The notes beneath the pieces were generated by a model. It saw only the letters and a program-made list of their open reading frames with translations. It searched no databases and was not told the DNA's origin. A DNA stretch of 64,000 nucleotides from Malachius bipustulatus (taxonomy: Eukaryota; Arthropoda; Insecta; Coleoptera; Melyridae): NCBI GenBank assembly GCA_910589415.1, contig OU342631.1, forward strand, positions 19,158,001 through 19,222,000, given 5' to 3'. The position numbers and the translations under genes were made by a program. Every line of letters starts with the position of its first letter. Within the stretch, counting starts at the first letter, position 1. Below are positions 1 through 11,467 of the stretch, piece after piece.

Positions 1-103
1 AGGGGAGGCTTTAAGAAATTTTTTTATGACAAACCCCCTTTAAAATTCATCAAGGAATCTCCAGTTGAATTTTCTGCACTGATTAATGAAATACTCTGTA
101 TAG
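1..103. repeat. Fragment of a dispersed repeat
   Basis: This stretch aligns by eye with 28820-28935: both have a G-run, CTTTAA, a T-run with TATGA, AAGGAATCT and a final (A)T(A/C)CTCTGTA-like end. In both places it ends in the CCTGTA-type motif that closes several repeats in this window. It abuts the Penelope-like remnant that starts near position 100. No coding role is seen. Confidence 0.5.
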
Positions 104-351
104 GACAAACTTGTAGAAACCTGGAAATTAAATACAACGAATACCTAAGCTCTTACAGACTCAAACATCCAGGAAGATCAAATTTTGCAAAACACTTAAT
201 AGAAAACAATCACACTCTAACAGTAAACAACAAAATTGAATTACTTCATCATTGTGATCATTATTTTAAATTAAATTTTCTTAAATCTCAGATCCACAGA
301 CATATACATAATCAACAATACACAGTAATAAATGAACTGAGAAGATTCTGA
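100..351 (+). pseudogene. Penelope-like element GIY-YIG endonuclease remnant
   Basis: An open frame of about 83 codons ends with TGA at 349-351. It begins IGQTCRN, continues with RSNFAKHLIENNH, then LLHHC, LNFL and a final INELRRF. This order (IGQTGR, SNFAKHL-EN-H, LLH, LN-L) is what I know from the C-terminal GIY-YIG endonuclease of Penelope-like retroelements. The usual EI after LN-L is changed and no reverse transcriptase is present upstream, where an unrelated repeat adjoins. It is therefore a 5'-truncated, probably dead copy, lying on the plus strand within the presumed first intron of the CYLD-like gene. Confidence 0.6.
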
Positions 352-2665
352 AGAAATTAATATTCTAAATAATTATGACAGTAATAACTACCATACTGTT
401 GCTATGTCATTATATCGATATATTTATAAAAAATAAATTTACATTATTTATTTGAAGATGTTGCTTTGAAACCAGCTAAACAAGTGTTACATTACTAATC
501 CATTAATATAACGTAGAATTTTACCACTAGCCAAAAATACTTTCAGATCTGTCTTATATTAGTGAATAGAACTATTTTTATTTTTTAGATTTTTGAAATA
601 TAAAAAATACCTAACGCTCTTTTTTTATTAAGGGCCAGCTCATCCTTAGAATAAACAGATTTTCCATTTAAATAAATCCAAGCTAATAGGAAGGGGTTAA
701 AGTCTACAGGTAAGAGTTTTGTATCGTAAGTTAAAAACCTGGAACTCGCCTGGTCATGATAATGACATACAAAAATAGGTCCCCTTTTTTTAAAAAACAG
801 CATTAATAATTTCGTATCTGCTTGCCAAATTTAATGATCTTGGCAGAATCTGCCAGCCAGGTTTTATTGACACAGAAAAGTGAGAGTAATAATATGGGAG
901 ACAGGCTGGCTAATCTGAGACACTCCCACAAAACCAAGGAAGCAATGACTTGACTAAATTCCACGTTGAAAAAGTCGAGAGAGCGCAGGAAAGCACTGTT
1001 GCAAGGATCTCCCAATCCGTAATTGGTAAAATTTTTAAAACTAACACAGTGGTCATTAAAAAAATCGAAATCATCCACAAAATGTAACATTAATTAAGAG
1101 AATAAAGAGAATCATTGTTATCAAGGAATATGGCAGAGCAAAATGAAAGAAGAGAAAACAAATTATTTAATAGAAGTGCCAATTAAATGGTTGGTTAAGC
1201 AATCAGAATTTGTGAAAATTGTCGTAACACTTACCACACCAATATATTTTTTTGTATTGGAAAGAAAATATTTGCTTATCAATAATTTTTAAATAATTAA
1301 TCAGATTAAAGATTATCTGATAAGAAATGTCACAATTAACCAAGTCATTGAGGATCAATAATAATTGTTCAATGATTCGTAACTATGAATAGGTAAGAAC
1401 AAGTTTGAGAAAAATAGTTTTGAAATATTTAAAATGATTCTCATTTTCGGGGACAAAGTAACTTTGGTAATTAGTAATTACAACAGTAACGCCCGTATTC
1501 ACAAACAATAATTTCCTAAATAATTACGTAATCAATTATCCCCATCTCATTCTATTGCAAAAAAACTGCATATCTCCATCTCACTCATTTAAATAATTAC
1601 GTAATTATTTCGGAAATTATCGTTTGTGAATACGGGCATCAGCCTCTATCGGTAATTATTTTAAATAACCTGGAACTAAATATCGAGATGAAGGTAAAAA
1701 AAAGTCAACATATTTACTGATTTACATGCACCCTAGAACCTCGAATACATAGTACCTACACTATTCATTGTGAAAAGTTTTTGATAAAACTATTGAACAA
1801 TGGTGGGTCAGTTTTTTTTTTTTTGATGTTTCCAACTCTATTCCGATCAAGTTGGCTATGGGTTATGAAAATGATCAACCCCATAATTATCATAAATTTG
1901 ACAGCACACTGACAAGTCCAAAGGTTCTAGGTTATGAGTGTCTGTGATAATGTCATTCTCAGATTAAAGCAATATTGCCAAATGTACTTAAAAGTTAAAA
2001 ATCATGATACTTATTCAAATCTCTAAATAATGCATTATGCAGCATTAAAATGCACAGGAAGCTCGAAATTGCACCCATGTTTACACTAATACAGTTTACT
2101 GCTGCATGTCAAACAAAACTGATAAATTCATATTTACTGCTATTTTCAATGATTGTTATTTTTCAGACATGACATAATATGGTACCACAGGTTTTTTAAA
2201 ACTGTTGGTTGGTAGTTGGTACTACAAATCCCTGCGCTTTCATTAGAAATGCATGCTGAACAGGCATGAAAATAGAACACATTCGAATTCCGCACATGTC
2301 TATGCACATGTTGCTTTTTCCTAGAAATGCATGGTGTGAACACAGAAATGCACATGTGGAAATACTCTGCTTTAATAATTATGACCAAAACCTCAAAAAC
2401 ACCCGTCAAATTAACAAGCCCAAAAGTAGGTACCTACATGTGTTTACTGTCAACTCTACAATAACTCTATAATAACTACAAAAACTCGAGTAATGAATAC
2501 ATGAACTCGACAGTCTTAAGCCTGTATCTACATATTGTGTCCTCATTTGAATTGTATTCTACCTACTGTTATTATGAAGAGAAAGTATCTTGAATACTTG
2601 GACAAATAGTCTCAAGACTCTCAAGCATATTTATAGCCACAAGAAATCAAGAATATGGAACTTAC
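352..2665 (-). other. Presumed CYLD intron 1, no exon recognised
   Basis: No exon matching CYLD or another gene was recognised here. Two adjacent minus-strand frames (803-1090 and 585-803) are open for 95 and 72 codons, but they do not join in one frame and resemble nothing I know. A MITE lies at 1491-1637. The CYLD donor at 2664-2665 implies an intron running past the left edge of the window. Confidence 0.4.
1491..1637. mobile_element. Short MITE with inverted ends GCCCGTATTCACAAAC
   Basis: The element starts GCCCGTATTCACAAAC and ends with its reverse complement, GTTTGTGAATACGGGC. The similarity continues inward through AATAATTTCC and AATTACGTAAT, so most of the 147 bp can fold. There is no coding content. 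The ends resemble those of the 27832-28060 MITE only loosely. A clear target duplication is not visible. Confidence 0.65.
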
Positions 2666-3100
2666 ATGTAATCGAATACCAAAACATTCTCCCATTCCTT
2701 TAACTTTTCCGATATATTTCAAAGTACCTAAATACACGTCTTGAAAATCCGTAAAAGCCACAGTCATTTCTTTCGTTAAACTCATCAAATTATCACATTT
2801 TTCCTTATTACGGGCCAATTTAACTCTCTCTTGTGGTGACGATATGGCTGCCAGGAACGGATATATCTGTTCCGTTATTGGAATTATTTTATTAGCCGAG
2901 CAGCAGCTAAAAGTCAGGGAGTCCCATTGCTCGTTATCTTTCAAACATCTGACCGTCACACTCCCATCTTCCAACCTGTTCTCAATTCGGACGATCTGGC
3001 CCAGCAGGACCGTCTTTTGCTGCTGCCTCTTGGTAGCCTCTGTCATGAGTTCGTTTTGAGCAAATATACCATAATTATTATTGAGCTCTCTCGACATCAT
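2666..3100 (-). CDS. CYLD: CYLD-like deubiquitinase, first coding exon only
   Basis: CYLD cleaves Met1- and Lys63-linked ubiquitin chains and restrains NF-kB/IMD-type signalling. Only the N-terminal 145 codons are in the window. The frame starts ATG ATG TCG at 3100 and ends in CAT followed by the donor GTAAGT, phase 0. Residues about 68-145 align with my memory of human CYLD from the segment before the first CAP-Gly into that domain: IYPFLAAISSPQERVKL against the FTELLLAITNCEERFSL region, and LKYIGKVKGMGECFGIRL against the VVRFRG...SGIFFGVELL region. The glycine-rich FGIRL strand is a typical CAP-Gly feature. The upstream part is a poorly conserved tail. The catalytic USP domain and the B-box lie beyond the left edge. 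Another CAP-Gly protein is possible, but the pre-CAP-Gly match favours CYLD. Confidence 0.72.
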
Positions 3101-3487
3101 TGTTCCAGATAAATTACTGCTCAAGGTTTATTATGATCATTATTATTGTGTGGGGGAGTCACAACAACACAACTCACAATCACTCACTGTTAACCTTCAT
3201 GGTATTTTTTCATTTAATCGCCACACTCTAATAATAATTGTTCTATTTGGCTTATCGAGTTCACTTTCTAGTCGAGTTTCTTAATTTTCCGCTTAGATGG
3301 AACAGAAAAACACACAGATGTTTTTATTTTACGTTTCCTTCGTTCCTCTTGTTCTTGTCCTTGTCCTTGCTTCTTTTGAAGTTTTTTTACTTTTTTCCAT
3401 TTTGTTTACAATATTAATAATAATATTGACGGCTATTGTGACGGCTAATCCAATGACGTTTTTGAAGTTTTACTTTGACGGGTAGAA
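3101..3487. promoter_or_regulatory. Interval upstream of CYLD, possible divergent promoter
   Basis: This 387-bp gap separates the CYLD start codon (minus strand) from the possible plus-strand small gene at 3488. It should hold the CYLD 5' UTR and core promoter. I see no TATA box in a convincing position. T-rich and C/T-rich tracts dominate 3297-3420. Confidence 0.3.
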
Positions 3488-3764
3488 ATGTCTGACGCTT
3501 GTTTCTGTGAATATAAAATAGCCGGAAGGACTATTAAACCTTCCAAACCAAAGAAGAAAAAAGCTCAGGAAAGAGTATTATGCGATATCGTTGGTGACCA
3601 CCGGAATGGATCACCAATATGGCGAACGATGGCTGGTTCGCCACAGAGTAAAGTATCGTTATACCAAATACGCTAAAATAATAATACCGGACACTCCTAT
3701 ACCTATAGCATTGCAACAGGTTGCGTCCATCATAGCGGGAGTTTTAAATATCATCGCTGAATAG
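3488..3764 (+). CDS. Weak small-gene candidate in two overlapping frames
   Basis: A frame opens at ATG 3488 in good context (GAAATGTCT) and runs 62 codons, with a lysine-rich stretch KPSKPKKKK. In the +1 frame an overlapping reading continues through KKLRKEYYAISLVTTGM, MDHQYGERWLVRH and a hydrophobic tail PIPIALQQVASIIAGVLNII to TAG at 3762-3764. The second frame looks more protein-like near its end. Either one gene carries a one-base shift between about 3560 and 3600, or one frame is chance. I recognise no family. The divergent position next to CYLD is the main reason to list it. Confidence 0.22.
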
Positions 3765-4603
3765 AAAATCTCTTAAAATTAATTAGACGGAATAGACGGA
3801 GGAAATTGGGACGAAGAATTATAATACAACAATAAACAACAAAGTTTTCAATATGTTTATTATATTAACAATAATTAACTACTATTACACACAATATTAT
3901 TAATATCTTTAGGTATGAATATTTCAAAAAGATTGAATCGCTATATACCTAAGTGTGAGCCTTTTATTTGCCGCAATTCCAATAATGTGCTTCCTTGCAG
4001 CTTTAAAGGTCTATTATTTGCTGGATTAACAAAATTTTCCTCTTTGAAATAATCAGTAGGTACAATAAAATAATAAAGTGAGAAATCGGCTTTGACACTC
4101 CACACTTTTTCAAACTTTCGTCACTCATCGATGTTATTATAACCTATTGCTTGTTCCTATTTCCATCAGCATAGTTATAAAATATTAATAAGTTTATTTA
4201 CGCGTCTTCTAAAGTTAACTTTATACATAATTCTTTATTCCTGCGCTTGGAACACCGTGGAAAGATCTGGACATGCTTATCAATCCATAGTCGGAGCAAC
4301 CGCACACAGCACACAGCACATATTTTCCAGACATAATACCTATGTTCACTTTAATACAGCGGTACATTATAAATGCCTATTTAACTGGTACCCAACAAAA
4401 TTATCCGCTGATATAATGCTTTGAGAGTAACTTTAAATTGAAATTATACTTGAAACTAAAACGTTCAATTACTAATGACAAATTATTAATAATTATGATT
4501 GACTGCAGCTGTCAAAAACCGTGAAAAGTTACCTAACTTTGAATTTAAAAACAGCTTTAGTGTCCCCAGTTCCTGCATGAGGGCGCTGTAAAAATGGACG
4601 GAG
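3765..4603. other. Intergenic, nothing recognised
   Basis: AT-rich sequence without a supportable exon, RNA or repeat end. Confidence 0.4.
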
Positions 4604-5054
4604 TAGGGAACCTGCATTACCGTTTTACTAGGGTAGCGCATTCACTTTTTGACGTTTACTAAACACGGTTATGTTTGAGCAGCTGGATGTCATATTTTTG
4701 GCACATTTGGCCACAGGCGTAGGTATCAAGTGGAAAAAAGCGAAGTTTGAAATATGAAACAAAATAATAACACGAATAGAAATCGATAATCCTCTTTCAG
4801 TGGGTATTAAAAACAAAATTACGGGTTTATAGGATCTACGAAGCTGTAGACTTTAGTATCTAACACGTAGTTACTGAGAAAAATACGTTTTAATACGCGG
4901 ACTTAATAACAAATTAAGTGAATTTTTAGACAGTTGTACGTTCATGGAAAATCTGACGTTTATGAAGTCAAATTTGACATTCCCAACTTTTTTCCCAACT
5001 TTTTGTGAGAATGAGAATGCGCTACCCTAGTAAAGCGGTAATACAGGTTCCCTA
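4604..5054. mobile_element. hAT-like MITE with exact 8-bp target duplication
   Basis: The element starts TAGGGAACCTGCATTACCG and ends CGGTAATACAGGTTCCCTA, imperfect inverted repeats of about 19 bp. It is flanked on both sides by GGACGGAG, an exact 8-bp duplication, which is the length made by hAT transposases. The 451-bp body matches the copy at 34820-35697 closely and has no complete transposase. A 59-bp version with both ends and almost no interior is at 28229-28287. Confidence 0.85.
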
Positions 5055-8030
5055 GGACGGAGGTTTTGAGAGGAAGTGACCGGTATTAATATTTTAAGGT
5101 ATTTGGTTATACTCTGACCTTTTTCTTCTTTGCTCCAAACAGCAGACTACCACTACTACTACCAGCACCAGCACGAAACAGCAGCAGAGGGGTTTGGATA
5201 TGGCGGCAATAACATATCCGGTATTAAAGATGTGACTTACCTGAAAATTCTGTTGTGAATTGGGATTTGATAATTCGAATTACATATTTATTAAATCATG
5301 ATTCCTATGATAATGATTCGAAAATTCATATTAAAAGAATAGACGCCGTCAATGTGACGTCACTAGGCTGGGCTAAGCGTAAGCGGTTCCAAATAAACAA
5401 ACCGTTCACGTGGCCATTGTTGTCAGTTGTCGTGATTTAGTTGAAATTTTAAGTTCACGTGGTCCTGAAGTTTGACTTATTGAGGTTGTTTCAGGCATTG
5501 GCCTGCGATCGCCAGCAATTGAATTGAACCAAATCATATTTTAGGTGCAGTGGAGCCGTCTGTCGGTAGTTAAATTTTTATCACTAAAAATTCCGCATTT
5601 ACTGTAAGCAAAAGTTTACAGTGAAATTGTCAACTCTGTAACTGTCAAGTGCTAGTCTATTTGGAACCCTAACTGGTTTCCCCGATCACTGACGGCGTCT
5701 ATAGATTTAAAATAGATTAAAAGATGATATCTGTATAATTTGATGAAAATACTGATAATTTTTATCACCCTGTATAAAAATTTCAAGTACATCATAGGAT
5801 AGTATGTAAAGTTAGGGGTGTGTAAGCCGTTTTCCGATATAAATGACTCGTTTCCGATGTACACTGTTTTGAAAATGAAAAATTACGATTTTCATTTGTT
5901 TATAACTCAAAAACTAATTTAAACCGCAACTGTAAAAACCATTATTGGATTTTCTCAGGAAATATGAGAACACAAAAACATACCGGGTGTGTCTCATTTA
6001 AAAAAATAGGTATAACTTTTTGATCAAAAACGCGATGTTCAATTGTTTTTCTGTTTTCTTCGTTTTATTCAGCGGAAAAAAAGACTACTAGTTTGTTAAT
6101 TTAACCGATTGTCTAGATCCAAAGATTACGAAGTAATAGTGCCGACTGCCGACTTAACTTTGAAGACCCTGTATAATCAATGATTATAGGTATAATCACA
6201 GATTATCACACTACACTCTTCCAATAATAGAAGTGGTTTAATAATAATGGTTTATTGGATTTATTGAATTTATTGGAAATATTAAAATGATCAAAACCGC
6301 AACCAATTTTTAGGTTACAATTGACAGATCTCTGTAAATTATATCAAGGACCGTACTATTGGCAGCTATACTCTTGACAAATATGATGTCAGAAGTTTTT
6401 AAAGATTCATAGATTTTTCCAATATGAATTCTTGAAATTTTACTACTGATCTAGTAGGCAGGCCTTACATTTGGTTGGATTGAGGCACTTTTTTTTTTTG
6501 AAGATACGGTTCATATTAATTTCGCCCGTTTCAAAAAAAATTTGTATGCCATAATAAAGATTTTCCAGTGTGGCTCAATACAAATGGGCCACACTGTATG
6601 TATTGCAAATTTCCAAACCATAATCTAACAATTTTTCAAATTTTTTTGTTCTACTTTGGTGCCTGATACAGACAGGTAGCACCTACCTTATATATAGTTA
6701 GTTTTATTAGCAATGATTTTTCATTCAAATTTTCATCCTTGAACAGTTAATAATTATTATTAGTTATATCCCAGGACCAGGATACATGACCGACTTTCAT
6801 ATGTTGGCAAAAATAAACTTTATGTTTCGAAAAATTAAATTACTCTGTCAAGGTTCAATCTAAATTAGGTATTTCAATCAAATTTGAGATGAAAAACCTC
6901 TTCTAGTACTATGATAAATATTGTAAATTTACTTTTATTAATGCAAATCATGAAACAAATTACATTGAGAAAAAAATTGATTGGTTTTTTTTGCACCGCA
7001 TTTTCAGTTCTACTGTTTCCTCCATAAATCTTCTGCAAGTATCTCCATCTATATAACATTTTCTGTGGTTCACATAGCAACTTGAATAAAAACCCTAATT
7101 TGCATGAAATACAGAGTGAATCGTTGTTGCAATGCAATGCAACATTATTAGAATTTTGAGACGTCAGGAATTGAGAAATCTTTGGAAACCTAGTGAAAAG
7201 TACTGAGGGAGAGGTAAGTAATAAAATTTTTTAATATTCACAGCTTTATTTAAAACTGATTCAGATCAAAATATAACCATTTTCCAAAATCAATAATTGG
7301 TTGCATAAAAAGTATTAAACCTTAACATCAGGGCCCGATTAAAAACCGCTGATTGTTTAAATTGTGTCCGAAGTATTTAATAAATCGCACAACCCATACG
7401 TGTAAGTGTTAATAATTATCATCAAGCTTACATTTTTGGATAACTACATAGGGTCATAATTTTCTATTCACTATGACAACATTAAATACCAGTTAACTTT
7501 TAAACAACTAACGTGAGATCTACCTGACACCAACAGTGATATAAATTCTTAAACGCTACCTCGCAAGTACAAATTTATATAATTTATACAGTGCGTTGCT
7601 ATGTATATGTATGTACGACTGGCAATATAATATTAAGAAAAATAAACTATGATTTGCACTTTCGTTTGACTAAATTAATAATTACGAAATAAGTATAAGT
7701 CGTAACTTATGAAATGTTCCAAACATTTTATAATTTATCTAAATTTTAGAATATAATCGTCGTTCACCATTTTCACATTTATATTTTAATGATATAATCA
7801 GTACATTTAAAATATATAATTTTGTACTTCTTCAACTTTGAAAGTTGCAATCGACCGTCCATCTAAAGCTAAGTAAATTGCATATTAGTAGTAATTAATT
7901 ATTAATAATATTATTGTTGAATTTGAAAGGACATAAAATAAATATTAAAGCAATCGTTAATTACTGATATCTTCCTATTTCTAAAATTCCGGATGAATGA
8001 AGAACTATGGCTTTTTAACAAATGAGCCAG
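5055..8030. other. Intergenic, with a foldback-family fragment
   Basis: No gene is seen. About 5745-5890 shares CACCCTGTATAAAAATTTC, GTAAGCCGTTTTCC and ATTTTCATTTGTTTATAACT with the right half of the foldback at 38887-39737, so it is a diverged fragment of that family. A small perfect-type hairpin (CAGTGTGGC ... GCCACACTG) lies at about 6569-6597. The rest is AT-rich and unassigned. Confidence 0.5.
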
Positions 8031-10851
8031 TTAATCATAAAACTCATCCTCGTCCATTGCGAAATCGCTGCCGAACCCAGAATCGACAGCATACACAGGA
8101 CTGGAATAAAACAAAACAAACTATAATTACACCTCCCACCTTACAATCGACCAAACTAATTCTCACACCAGCCTGATACATTGCAACCAACAACTTACTT
8201 GATAGCTCTGCACGTGAAGAACACGATCCGCTTCAGTTTCTTATTGTAAAAGAAATAATTGAAACTCCACAGGCATCCGTCCTCCCCGAACGGATCGGAA
8301 GCCAGGTCCGGGTTGTATGAGTAAATGTCGCAATCGTCAAGGGAGATCTCATCGTCGATCGCCGCCCAGAGTGAGGACCCGAGAGAGGCGTACTTCTCGC
8401 CGACCGTGGACATCAGGTTAGAGTCGATCGTGTTGGCGACCCATTGGCGGGATGGTTCTTTACTGAACTCGTGGCTCTGTAAAACAACTTGTACTATCAC
8501 TGCTGTTCATTTGGATGGGTACAAGCATTTGTAATCATTATAATCGAACTAGTTAAGATTTTTACCACTGGTTATAGAGTTGTAGTCGTCTAAATCTATT
8601 TTTCAACTTTTTTTTTCTATACAATGTTGGAATATTTTTTAATTTCAAGCATTATTGGCCGAATTAACTCCACAGCAGACAAGGAAATGGCAACATTGTT
8701 TTATAACTACGGATTATTTACATCTGAAAAGGTTAATCGGTTATGACTGGCCTTGAATGAGATCATTGGTCATTGTTAGGTCTCTCCCCCTTGAAATTTC
8801 AAGAAAATAAAACGGCTGTGGATTTGGTAGCCGAATTAACTCCATGGAAATAGCAACGGCGATTCATAACCACTTTTTTTCCCTGAAAACTGAAAAGGAT
8901 AACCGGTTAGAAAAATTTCATAAAAAGTAATAATAGACCTATAACCGGATTAATGATGCAAATAAAAAAAAATAAGTGGGCATTTTCTTTCTTGCATAAT
9001 AAATAATTTTTTTGAAATTACTAGAATTTTGTTTGATTTGGATCTAATTTTTCAAAGTATCCATATTATTGGTTGAATTTCTTCTGAGATAAATTTATCT
9101 TTGTACACTTTTTATACACTCTTATTTCCAAAGCCCTGTCTAAATTCCTTTTGTTCATGTTTCTGCTTTGAAAAACTGAAATATCAATCAACAAAATCAG
9201 TCACTGTCCAAAAGTAATCAAATCTGGGTAAAACTAATGATACGTTAGCTCAAGAACTGACAGATCTCTAGTCTACTTTTATTTTTACGAGAACAGTAAA
9301 CACAGTGAATAATAATTAGTCGAATCAGGTCCTCAGGTCATTGGAATCAGTTGTTCTGTTGATGTTCTTCTTCTTCTGCCGCCAACATGACAGTTTTGTG
9401 ACACTTGACGTTACTAGAATCCAATCTGTTATGGTATATAAAGGGTCTGTAAGTAGCGCCAGTCTGTCAGTCAGTTATTGGAGTTGATTGTCAGTGAACA
9501 GTGGAGGCTAGCATGTTAGTCTTACAAGGGAGAACAGTCAATTGAGTTGGGTTAGTGACAAGAGACAGAACGAAAGTGATAGGGACAAATGTGAAGTAAA
9601 GTGAGATAAAAAAAAATAAGAAGAAGTGATAGTTTATCATTCAGATGGCCATATTGGTATTCTCAAAGAGATTAATAATAAAATAAGAAGTGGGATGGAG
9701 ATTTACAGTTTTATCAATTAGAATGAGATGGGGACAAATTTTGGAATGAATTTTTTGGCAGTATGGTAGGAGACAGTAGTTGCTTTCATGCATTATTAAA
9801 TAGACTGGAAAATAATTATTATACGCTAATTATGAAAATATTAATGTCCATAAAACATCATAAATATAAATAAATGGTTTTATGGCAATGATGTGTTAGT
9901 GTGTTTAAGCATGCCCTGAGTTCCCTTCCATTAGCCCTTCTCCACTTTCTCTACTCGCCTGCACTGAAATCCTCTCAGCATTGATATATATGGCCAGAAA
10001 CTGATAAGTTAGGTCATTGGTCGTTGTTAGGTTCTCTCCCTTAAAATTTACTACCCCTGCAGCCAGTATTATAAAGGCTCATTAGGCTAACGGGCAGATT
10101 TCTGAGCTCGTTTTTGAAGCTAATATCGACGTCAAATGACTTTTATTAACATTTTTACAACCACTTTCATGTCAAGAGTAGATAAATTTAAGACCTTTCC
10201 ACTTTGACTAGATACCTTCTTTAGAAATCGCCACAGAAATCTGCTTGTTAACTTAATGAGCCTTTATAAAACCCACTGCTACTGCTTTTTCTTACCTTCT
10301 TTATTTTATATTTTACCTTTCTTTTTTCATTTTCTTGAAATTTCAGAGGAAAAACTTAACGATGACCGATGATCTGATTTATTAGATTCTGGTCGGTTTC
10401 TGGTAGCACTCGAGGATTTCAGCGTGACAGGAGCAGAGAAAGTGGAGGGACGCTAAAGCGCCCAATTACTGGATTTACCATCCTAATCGAGTCAACCATC
10501 CAAATTTACCTTAACATCCATGAAATCATAATCAGGAAAAGCCGAGTTCAAAGTGGCGATGAGATAGAACAGGGTCTTCCTGCTGATTGTGTCGCAGAGC
10601 GGTTCCTCCTCATCTCCCGACACGCTCCTGCTGTACTGATAGTGGCCGGGCGAGACGCTCTGCGGGGGTGACAGAGCTTGCAGATCGTTCGGGTTTATCC
10701 CCTCGGAGGTGAACCGCTTGTACATCGCCTTCTCCTCTCCGACCATCTTGCACGAGTAGCTCTCGATGCGACCCAGAATCCTGCAATCGTCCGCCTGGAT
10801 CGTTAGAGCGTTGTTGAGCGCTTCAAACCTTTTACTCTCCAGCAGCTTCAT
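8031..10851 (-). CDS. Maf1: MAF1, repressor of RNA polymerase III
   Basis: MAF1 binds RNA polymerase III and represses tRNA and 5S transcription when nutrient or TOR signalling falls; it moves between cytoplasm and nucleus. Three exons: 10510-10851, 8199-8476 and 8031-8100, with consensus GT-AG borders and agreeing phases, giving 229 residues (human 256). The N-terminal box is [16 protein letters not shown] followed by [10 protein letters not shown]. The C-terminal box contains [15 protein letters not shown] and [18 protein letters not shown], nearly identical to the human sequence as I recall it. Between them, [13 protein letters not shown] keeps SP sites where human MAF1 is phosphorylated, and [13 protein letters not shown] is conserved. 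The acidic tail is shorter than in human, ending MDEDEFYD. Intron 1 (about 2 kb) contains a MITE and a TATA-like motif on the other strand. A possible 5' UTR acceptor precedes the ATG. Confidence 0.96.
8657..8915. repeat. Diverged direct duplication in MAF1 intron 1
   Basis: The unit at about 8657-8745 (GCCGAATTAACTCCA, then GGAAATGGCAAC, then CTGAAAAGGTTAATCGGTTA) recurs at about 8830-8915 with moderate divergence (GCCGAATTAACTCCATGGAA, then AAAAGGATAACCGGTTA). The GGTCATTGTTAGGT string between them also recurs near 10012-10035. The origin is unknown. Confidence 0.5.
9435..9475 (+). promoter_or_regulatory. TATA box and initiator-like pair, antisense in MAF1 intron
   Basis: TATATAAAG at 9435-9443 is followed about 28 bp later by GTCAGTCAGTT, which resembles an arthropod TCAGT initiator, at a normal TATA-to-start distance. 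No gene follows on this strand. The arrangement would suit the promoter of a long terminal repeat, but no LTR ends or primer-binding site could be shown. Confidence 0.3.
10064..10277. mobile_element. MITE in MAF1 intron 1
   Basis: The left end contains TATAAAGGCTCATTAGG and ACGGGCAGATTTCT. The right end has the complementary AGAAATCTGCTTGTTAAC and CTTAATGAGCCTTTATAA. The inverted repeats span about 40 bp with several mismatches. There is no coding content. Confidence 0.65.
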
Positions 10852-11065
10852 CTTATCTGTTGTGTTAATGTGTATGTATGTACTATGTATGTAATTATTA
10901 TAATGTGAGCGCTTTGTAATTTTAGTACTTTCAGTTAGTACTTATGTATAAGCACCAGCACCAGCACCAGCACTAGCTGTGCGAAGTTACCACTTTTCTA
11001 AGGGGACTTGATATAGTTTTGTTTGTACTTAAGGTTGTTTCACAGATTTGTTATACAGCGTTCAT

Positions 11066-11467
11066 TTATATCGTTGAGGGATTTAAGACACTTTGATCGA
11101 CACTTGAACAGTTCTTAAACATCGTTGAAGGGTGTATGAATATTCCTTTTCTCTTCGAATGGACAAGGTTGTTTCTCGGTACAAGGGTACGCTTCACGGA
11201 CTTCTTACTCAGTAAATGATTGGGGCACATTACAATTGGTACGGGGGTTAAGTTCGCTGTAATTTGTGTTAATTTATCAATTAGTTCGCAGGGCTCCTCG
11301 ATTATTATGTCACTTCGCTTTTTGCCAGCGATAAATATCTGTTTTGTGTTTGTACACAGAAACGGACGAGTCCACTTTTGTTTCCAGTTATTAGGACACC
11401 AACACCAAAAGTTTAAGCACCGAACTTCCACTAGCTAGTGTTCAGAATCCTTCATATCAGACATCAT
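11066..11467 (-). CDS. Unrecognised ORF interrupted by one TAG codon
   Basis: From ATG ATG at 11467 the frame reads MMSDMKDSEH, then TAG (11437-11435), then CTA GTG and a further 121 open codons to the stop at 11066-11068. After the TAG the product has an aromatic and cysteine-rich start (CLNFWCWCPNNW) and a basic C-terminal half (KKSVKRTLVPRN, VHSKRKGIFIHP). I recognise no domain. The stop and its context, UAG CUA G, resemble the metazoan readthrough motif (best known as UGA CUA G). Alternatives are a pseudogene, a sequence error, or a chance ORF whose true start is downstream. It lies about 200 bp upstream of MAF1 in the same orientation, so it could also be a 5' leader ORF of that gene. 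Confidence 0.3.

Noticed and set aside
585..1090. Two minus-strand frames as CYLD exons
   Set aside because: They do not join in phase, lack splice sites and do not resemble CYLD.
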